Positions 58,230 through 64,000 of a stretch of DNA of 64,000 nucleotides are shown one piece after another. The stretch is from Epiperipatus broadwayi (Eukaryota; Onychophora; Udeonychophora; Euonychophora; Peripatidae), in NCBI GenBank assembly GCA_028023455.1, contig JAQFVV010006200.1:6212506-6276505 (forward strand), in the 5' to 3' direction. The position numbers were made by a program, and so were the translations under genes. Each line of letters opens with the position of its first letter. The stretch's first letter is position 1. The notes beneath the pieces are model-generated. The model saw only the letters and a program-made list of their open reading frames with translations. It was not told where the DNA came from and did no database searches.

Positions 58230-59090
58230 TATAACATAGTTTACAAAGATTAAAGGAGCTGCAAGAGGAGGATGCAGATTGTAAACAAATTATAAGGTAT
58301 TTACGCCACCAACCTATAAATAGACCTATAAATGGTTCATTATGGAAGGAGAGAAAACGATACTGCTTAAAGGGAGGACTTTTGCAGCGCAAGATGAAAG
58401 AGGGCAAACATATGCGAATTGTTCTTTCCACGGCCATACGGGAACAGGTGATTATGTGCATACACGAAAGATATGGACATTATGGTGCAAGCAAAACTGA
58501 AGGATGGATAGGCCATTGGTTTTATTAGCCAGGAATGTATAAGAGTATTTTAAACATCATTGAGGGTTGTACTGTATGCGCAAAAACCAAACCCCTACCA
58601 CATCAAGCGTGGAGCCATTGAGACCCTTATATGCATATCAGCTGAACAGTTTGTTGGCAATAGATTTCTACAGACTTTTACCCCAGTTTAATAGAAAGAA
58701 ATATCTCATTGTGGCATATGCTCTTTTTCAAATTCGTGGCTGTTTATCCAGTGATGCAGGTTAATGCTAGACAGACTATACGAGTACTGGAACAGCAACA
58801 TTTTCGAGACATGGGAATTCAAAAGCAAATATCAGACCATGGAATGCCCTTTCTCTCTGGAGAATGAAAAAGATGGACAGAATGTCACAAAATAAGGCAA
58901 GATGGACAGAATGTCACAAAATAAGGCATGTCTTTACTTCATTTTGCAATCCGCAGTCCAATCTCTCCGTACGTATTATGAGAGAGTTGGAATGCTTATT
59001 TCATGTGTACCTACAGAATGATCATCGAAGATGGGTGAGGGAAGCAACAAGAGTTGCCAGCATGATAAAGTGGTCAAAGAACAAGTCAAA
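58230..59090 (+). pseudogene. Gypsy integrase: zinc finger and core
   Basis: The H2C2 zinc-binding region is seen as CIHERYGHYGASKTEG with IIEGCTVCAK (58455-58585). The core is broken into frames: LLAIDFY-like sequence near the first aspartate, ISDHGMPFLSGE near the second, and FCNPQSNLSVRIMRELE in the stretch around the catalytic glutamate, which here reads V or S. A 27-bp tandem duplication (AAGATGGACAGAATGTCACA at 58869 and 58900) sits in the core. It cannot be functional. Confidence 0.8.
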
Positions 59091-59152
59091 CAGGGTTTGA
59101 ACCCATCATACTCCACCACGGCGAAAATATTTTATACTTTTTTAAAACCATT

Positions 59153-59455
59153 TTGCCGGTCGGGATGCAATGTATTAACAGAAAAAAAAATTCTGATGAA
59201 GCACGACATAGGCTCAGAAGGATGGGTAATATAAGACAAAAGAGGCAAGGGAGAGTCAGATATGTGTTTAAGTTGGGGAATGAAGTCATGGTGACGGTAA
59301 ACCCAGTAAGCCATCCTGAGAAGGGAATATATAAAGTTTCAACCAAATATATGATAGGCCATATAAGATTATACGAGAATTTGGAAACAATGCATTTGAG
59401 ATCGCTCAGGGGACAGAAAAAAAGGGAACGTTCATTGCTCGATCGTTACAATTAA
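59153..59455 (+). pseudogene. Gypsy integrase C-terminal tail
   Basis: An open frame of about 100 codons: NIRQKRQGRVRYVFKLGNEV, then MVTVNPVSHPEKGIYKVST. This resembles the GDxVLxxxP...KxxPxYxGPY region that follows the Gypsy integrase core. HIRLYENLETMHLRSL stands in the last part. No chromodomain is recognisable. The frame opens on a non-ATG codon upstream, and in an intact element it would be internal to pol. Confidence 0.65.
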
Positions 59456-59617
59456 TAAAAGGGAGTAGATAAACTTTTGGCAAATAGACCCTATCATAAT
59501 TAGATGCCAGAATTTAGGAAAACGAATAATCACAAGTATAATACAAAAAAAAAACTTTTTTTCATTTTGTTAATTTTAGGTATTAGAGATGAAATGCTCA
59601 GAATGACATTTTACTCT

Positions 59618-59637
59618 CAAAGGGGGGACGGAGAAGA
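59618..59637 (+). promoter_or_regulatory. Gypsy polypurine tract
   Basis: CAAAGGGGGGACGGAGAAGA stands directly before the 3' LTR. Apart from two pyrimidines it is all purine, as expected for the plus-strand primer site. Confidence 0.7.
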
Positions 59638-59930
59638 TGTACTGATGTAGGTCGTTACATATTTCTAGTAGTTAACGAGAGTGAATTTTATTGAAAGAAA
59701 ATTTTTTAAAATGTTATTTTAAAAGTTAATTTAAATTTCAGAAAGATTTTCATGAAAGTTTGAGAAGAGGAAAAGAACAAAAGAAAGGGGAGGGGGAAAG
59801 ATTTCAGTAATAAATAAAATTTAAAGAAAAAAACCATTAGCATTGTTAGTTTTAAATTAATAAAATAAATGTAAAAGAAAATAGATGTTTCCATCTCTTT
59901 GTTCACAAATAAAAGAAGGCAGGCGGTACA
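59638..59930 (+). repeat. Gypsy 3' LTR
   Basis: TGTACTGATGTAGGTCGTTA to GCGGTACA. It differs from the 5' LTR by scattered substitutions and small indels, including an extra segment near 59770-59805. Confidence 0.75.
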
Positions 59931-59934
59931 ATAG

Positions 59935-60450
59935 TTTAGCAGATAAAGGGATTTAGATATTTGGGTAGTTTGCTTGAGTGAGGATGGGAGAAGTGAAGAT
60001 GAGGTTAAAAGAACAATAGCATTAGAAAAGGAGACATTTACTAAGAAAAAGAAAATAATTTGTGGACCTTTAAAGAGAGAATTAAGGAAAAGATTAATTA
60101 AATACTATGTGTGGAATATATTATTATATGGTTGTGAAATGCGGATAATGAATAAATAAATTAGGAATAGATTGGAAGCCTTTGAGATATGGTCGAGAAG
60201 AAGAGAAAAAAATCAATTGGATGAATAAAATAATAAATGAAGAAGTTTTGAAAAGAGTAAATGAAAAGAAGATTGATTGAGGAAATTAGAGATATAAAGA
60301 AAAACTGGATTGGAGATATATTAAGAAGAAAATATAGTTTAATGAAAGATCTTTTGAAAACAAGAAGAAAGAACTGAAAAAATTGACATTGCTGAATGAT
60401 ATAAAAAAAATAATTTTATATGGAATTGAAGAACTGTACAATAAAGAAAA
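59935..60450 (+). pseudogene. LINE C-terminal fragment, 3' side of Gypsy insertion
   Basis: It continues the fragment at 54640-55055. GFRYLGSLLE at about 59950 is the FKYLGS block expected next. A shifted frame (59974-60159) then gives EDGRSEDEVKRTIA and LRKRLIKYYVWNILLYGCEM, matching the RTE-type LYGCETW block. INWMNKIINEEVLKRVNEK follows on. Several frameshifts. A LINE 3' end may lie near 60540. Confidence 0.75.
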
Positions 60451-60559
60451 TAGAGTGGAGAAATGAATAAATTGATGATGCGATGGCTCTGGATTTGTCC
60501 ATGGGACAGACTACTATTGATTAATTGGTTGACATACATACAAAGAAATTTAGGATTGT

Positions 60560-62180
60560 TAAACATTTGAAATCACATTCTATTAGGCATGTAATGTTTT
60601 ATTCTTGATACTATTAATCATTTGTTGGTTAAACATATATTTAAATTGTATATTGATAATAAAGGTGGACATATTGATTAAATTCTGTAAATAAAAGTAT
60701 TTGTTTCATCAGTCATATTACTTTCTTTATGATGAAAAATAAGTCATCTTTTAAATATAGATCTGAGCTACCTTTAGACTGACAGAGCAGCCATATTGAA
60801 TATTTAAAAAATTATGTTAAGCCACCAATTTTATCATAATATATGTTTGTATTACTAAAAAATGACATAATATATATTATTTTAAAAATCAAATACCAAA
60901 GAATGTAATTAAGCTGAAAAAATATAGTCATTGATATTCAAAGTAATAAAAAAAAAAATAAAAGTTAATATTTCTAATAATTATTTTCATATTATTTCAT
61001 TAATTGTAAATTATCATGCATACAACTTAAAATTATATTTTTGTTAGTAGGTTAGATGGATTCATCATAAAATTTCTAAAAATTAGTATATAATAACACT
61101 TACCTATGGTAATCCATCACTTGAAAACTTCATAGAATAAAGACATTAGTACCTTTCATTTTTCTCAGTAGCCCTTCAAAATGTATTTCCATACAGGGGT
61201 TTGCAATATACACCTAAACCTCATGTAGCGATTGGCTACTTAGCAATATTTCACAATAACAATCATCATCAATTTGTATCCACTGCTTCAATTTACAATC
61301 GATTATTCACTATAATGATTGGGAAATTTTTTTTTTTTAAATTTAGAATGTATAAACTTAAAATATATATAATTAATGAATCTATAATACTATATATTGT
61401 ATAATGTACAGTACTTGAATTATTTAAATAAAGTTCAATTTTTCTAAAGACATCCAACACTTATATTAGATGATGAAATAGTCCAATATATAAATATGGT
61501 ACAGTACAACTAAAATACCATCATCACAAACTTTCAGGAAAACACTGAATATGAATATTAAACTACATATGTATGTTCCTTAATTAGTGTATATTATTTT
61601 TAGAATACCTGGTAATTATGTAAAAATAGTTATTGATTTCGTAACTTCGTTAAAAATGCTGTTTATACCCAAGTGGTTTCAAATCAAAAGAAAAACAACA
61701 TTTTAAAACTTGAATGTTGAATTAGAAAAAAGTTTAAAAAGAAAAACAGATTGCATTTAAAATAAGTGTTAATGGATAATTTTTTTAATATGTACTTTAT
61801 TCCTAAGTTAGTGTAATTTTTTAGCTTTAGGAACCGACCAATTTTTTTCCCATAGACCCCATTATAAATACGTATTCTGTGTACAATATTCTTGCTTAAC
61901 GATGAGTTTTGGAGAACCAATTGCCATTGCTAAGGGAGGTAAAGGTGTATATGTCATTCCTAATAACATCCCTTATAACAAGTAGTTAATATTGATCAAT
62001 AATTAGTATAATTTGAATATTATAATAAAGAACTTCAATACAGTTTGTAATTTATTAAAAAGTACTACTAAAATAGCCACTATATACAAAATAAAATAAT
62101 AAAATAAAATAAAAAATGAATGAAATACTAAATTCGTTATAGAGTTAAGCTTGAGGTACATAAGTTAGTAGTTTATATAT
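60560..62180. other. AT-rich sequence without recognisable feature
   Basis: No gene or repeat recognised. ORFs of 67-78 codons here have the composition of translated AT-rich DNA. Confidence 0.5.
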
Positions 62181-62182
62181 AT

Positions 62183-62820
62183 ACTGTCAAAATCTTTACT
62201 TTTAGCATTTGCATATTTTTGTTATTATTAAAATGCAAACAAGATATTATAGAAAAATCTAAATCGGGTCATAATATTTGCAAAATATGTTTATCTCACA
62301 TCACCTAATTCAAGTTCTGGACCCCTCCCCATCATATCAAAAAATGCAGATAATTCGCAATATAAATGTACACAATCATGAGCTTTTTTTATGTTTCAAT
62401 AATAATTTTTTTGCATATTTTTTATCAAATATATATATGAATAAAATAATAATTAAAAAGTATGCCGCTTTGAAATTTACATTGCACTAGTATATAATCG
62501 GCCTAAGTTTGTGTACTGTTAAAATCGTTACTTTTAGCATTTGCATATTTTTATTATAATTAAAATGCAGACAAGAGATTACAGAAAAATTTAAAATGGG
62601 GTATAATATTTGCAAAATATTTTTATCTTTGTCTCATACCATCTAATTCAAATACTGGACCCAAGCTCATATCATAGCAAAAAATACTGATAATCACACA
62701 TGATCTATTTTTTTTTTTTTTTTAAGTTAGTTTCAATTATTATTTTTTTCGTATATTTTTTATCAAATATGTATAAAAAAATAATAATTAAAAAATATAG
62801 AAAAAATAATAATTAAAAAA
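62183..62820 (+). repeat. Two tandem copies of a 332-bp repeat
   Basis: ACTGTxAAAATCxTTACTTTT at 62183 and 62515 each lead to AGCATTTGCATATTTTT, AAAATGCA(A/G)ACAAGA, ATAATATTTGCAAAATAT, a CTGGACCC block, TTTTTTATCAAATAT and AATAATAATTAAAAA. Moderate divergence. No coding content. Confidence 0.8.
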
Positions 62821-62829
62821 TCTAGAAAA

Positions 62830-64000
62830 ATAAATACTTACTATTAGGCCCCCCACAATACATCGGAAAAAGTAAAACTTTTTACTGATGTATTTTTTGT
62901 GGTGAAATCTTTTCCAGTAATTATCAAAAAAATGAGAGAAAGACAAAAAAATTCAATTTACTTGATCACAAAATTATCATAATTTTTTTTTTATCATAGA
63001 AAAATAAAACTTATTTTTATGAAAAGTAGAAGAAAAGATGGAAGCGGTGGTGTAAAAAGCACATGCTTAGACTGCATAGATTTTCATTAATATTACATTG
63101 AAAGTGGTGTTTACATTTTGAAAATGCTTGCCTGCATTATGTGTGTGTGAGAACGAGGAGGTTTTAAACAAAAAGATGTTTTTAAATCATGTTCCAACTT
63201 TATCTCCTGGAAGGCATAACTATTTGTTTGCTAGTCTCAACTAAGATATTGGTTTTATTGTCATCTGGTATTTATTATATGAATAGTGCTTATTTCACAC
63301 TGTGCTGAAGATGGTCATTACTGTTGGCATCATTCTAACAATAATAACTTAGAAACAGCTTTCCAACTGATGTTATCTATTTCATTTAGATATGGTCACA
63401 GGTTAGGTGCTGCCTGCTCTAACAAAATATCTAGTCTTCCATTTAAGCATGACTAATTAGTGGATACCAGATAGTTGGTAATACCAAATAAATTCCCTGA
63501 TTAGTTTCTGGATATTATCCTTTACCAGTAGAAAGCTTTGTTTGCATATAGTCACCTTTTACTTCTGTTCTATTAAGTTACTGTCTTGCAAATTTCAAAC
63601 ATATTAAAACATGTTTATATAGTTATATATTTTAATAATTTGAATTTAGAAAAAGAATCATATCTAGCATATAATTGAAAACATAAAATATGTTATTACT
63701 GTCATGCCCAATGTAAATAGATTGAAATTTCCAAGCTGTCTTGATAGCAAAATTGCACTGAAGATATCTGCCAATCATGTGATAGATAATGACTTTTTAA
63801 AATAAAATTAAATTACGTGACTATGTACAAAATAATACATCTACTGAAGAAAACCATTAACCAGAAATTAGTCTAGTGATTAGTTTGAGATTAATATTTG
63901 ACATCCATATAGTCAAATGCATATTAAATGTAAGCTGTCTGATATGTTATGTAAAACCAAGAACAACCATAATATTTCATAAAATTATTTTTCTACACAT
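62830..64000. other. AT-rich sequence to the window end
   Basis: A small hairpin sits at 62855-62905 (ACAATACATCGGAAAAAGTA against TACTGATGTATTTTTTGT). Otherwise nothing was recognised; 63030-63500 is somewhat less AT-biased but without a recognisable frame. Confidence 0.45.

Larger units (their letters stand above)
55056..59930 (+). mobile_element. Ty3/Gypsy LTR retrotransposon, defective
   Basis: LTRs of 277 bp (55056-55332) and 293 bp (59638-59930), both TGTAC...CA, flanked by ATAG (55052-55055 and 59931-59934), a 4-bp target duplication. Between them, in Gypsy order: gag-like region, aspartic protease remnant, reverse transcriptase, RNase H, H2C2 zinc finger and integrase core, C-terminal integrase tail, purine-rich tract. 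There are many stops and frameshifts and several altered catalytic residues, so it is inactive. The LTRs have clearly diverged, so this insertion is older than the long-LTR element. It split a LINE on the same strand. Confidence 0.88.

Noticed and set aside
1-64000. CRISPR arrays, bacterial operons, ribosome-binding sites or prophage.
   Set aside because: All recognisable coding sequence is of eukaryotic transposable elements; no short regularly spaced repeats with unique spacers were seen.

Overview
This window is eukaryotic nuclear DNA, very A+T-rich, with long T/A runs and AT microsatellites. I find no credible host protein-coding exon, no rRNA and no functional tRNA. What can be recognised is mobile-element sequence: a ZMYM1-type hAT relic, RTE-like LINEs with AP endonuclease, a GIY-YIG Penelope-like element (PLE), tRNA-derived SINE-like copies, TA-flanked inverted-repeat DNA transposons, a Ty3/Gypsy retrotransposon and an LTR element with very long LTRs. 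The mixture suits an invertebrate animal. A mollusc, perhaps a cephalopod, is a guess from the families and not shown by the sequence.

Layout. 1-7.3 kb: a 313-bp repeat array, partly inverted, interrupted by a young non-autonomous LTR element (two 2.2-kb LTRs around 0.73 kb; 4-bp duplication ATAT confirmed against uninterrupted repeat copies). 8.7-9.3 kb: a direct repeat next to a hammerhead ribozyme. 11.4-17.1 kb: sequence of different texture, a hairpin MITE and a possible solo LTR. 20.6-21.7, 46.7-50.3 and 51.9-53.0 kb: three copies of one TA-flanked transposon family, the middle one carrying an unclassified 2.7-kb insertion. 23.7-24.8 kb: a near-perfect palindrome of two PLE 3' ends. 26.3-28.3 kb: a dead hAT transposase. 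28.4-35.2 kb: three foldback repeats with hammerhead ribozymes, one inserted in an RTE LINE (32.8-36.8 kb). 36.8-43.8 kb: nearly featureless. 43.8-46.6 kb: antisense LINE debris. 54.6-60.5 kb: a LINE split by a 4.9-kb Gypsy element (duplication ATAG). 62.2-62.8 kb: a 332-bp tandem repeat.

The most interesting signal is a set of hammerhead-ribozyme motifs in three unrelated settings: (i) the foldback repeats, where several copies keep the CUGAUGA/GAAA core, an 11-bp stem I and a short, often self-complementary stem III, and where two same-strand ribozymes lie exactly 475 nt apart cleavage site to cleavage site; (ii) a solitary motif at 8.86-8.91 kb, where homology of a second repeat copy starts at the predicted cleavage site; (iii) degenerate motifs in the PLE arms, in which the C3-G8 core pair reads U-A. 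The foldback elements resemble retrozyme or satellite-type circular-RNA units in an inverted arrangement. All structures were read by eye and no folding or database search was run.
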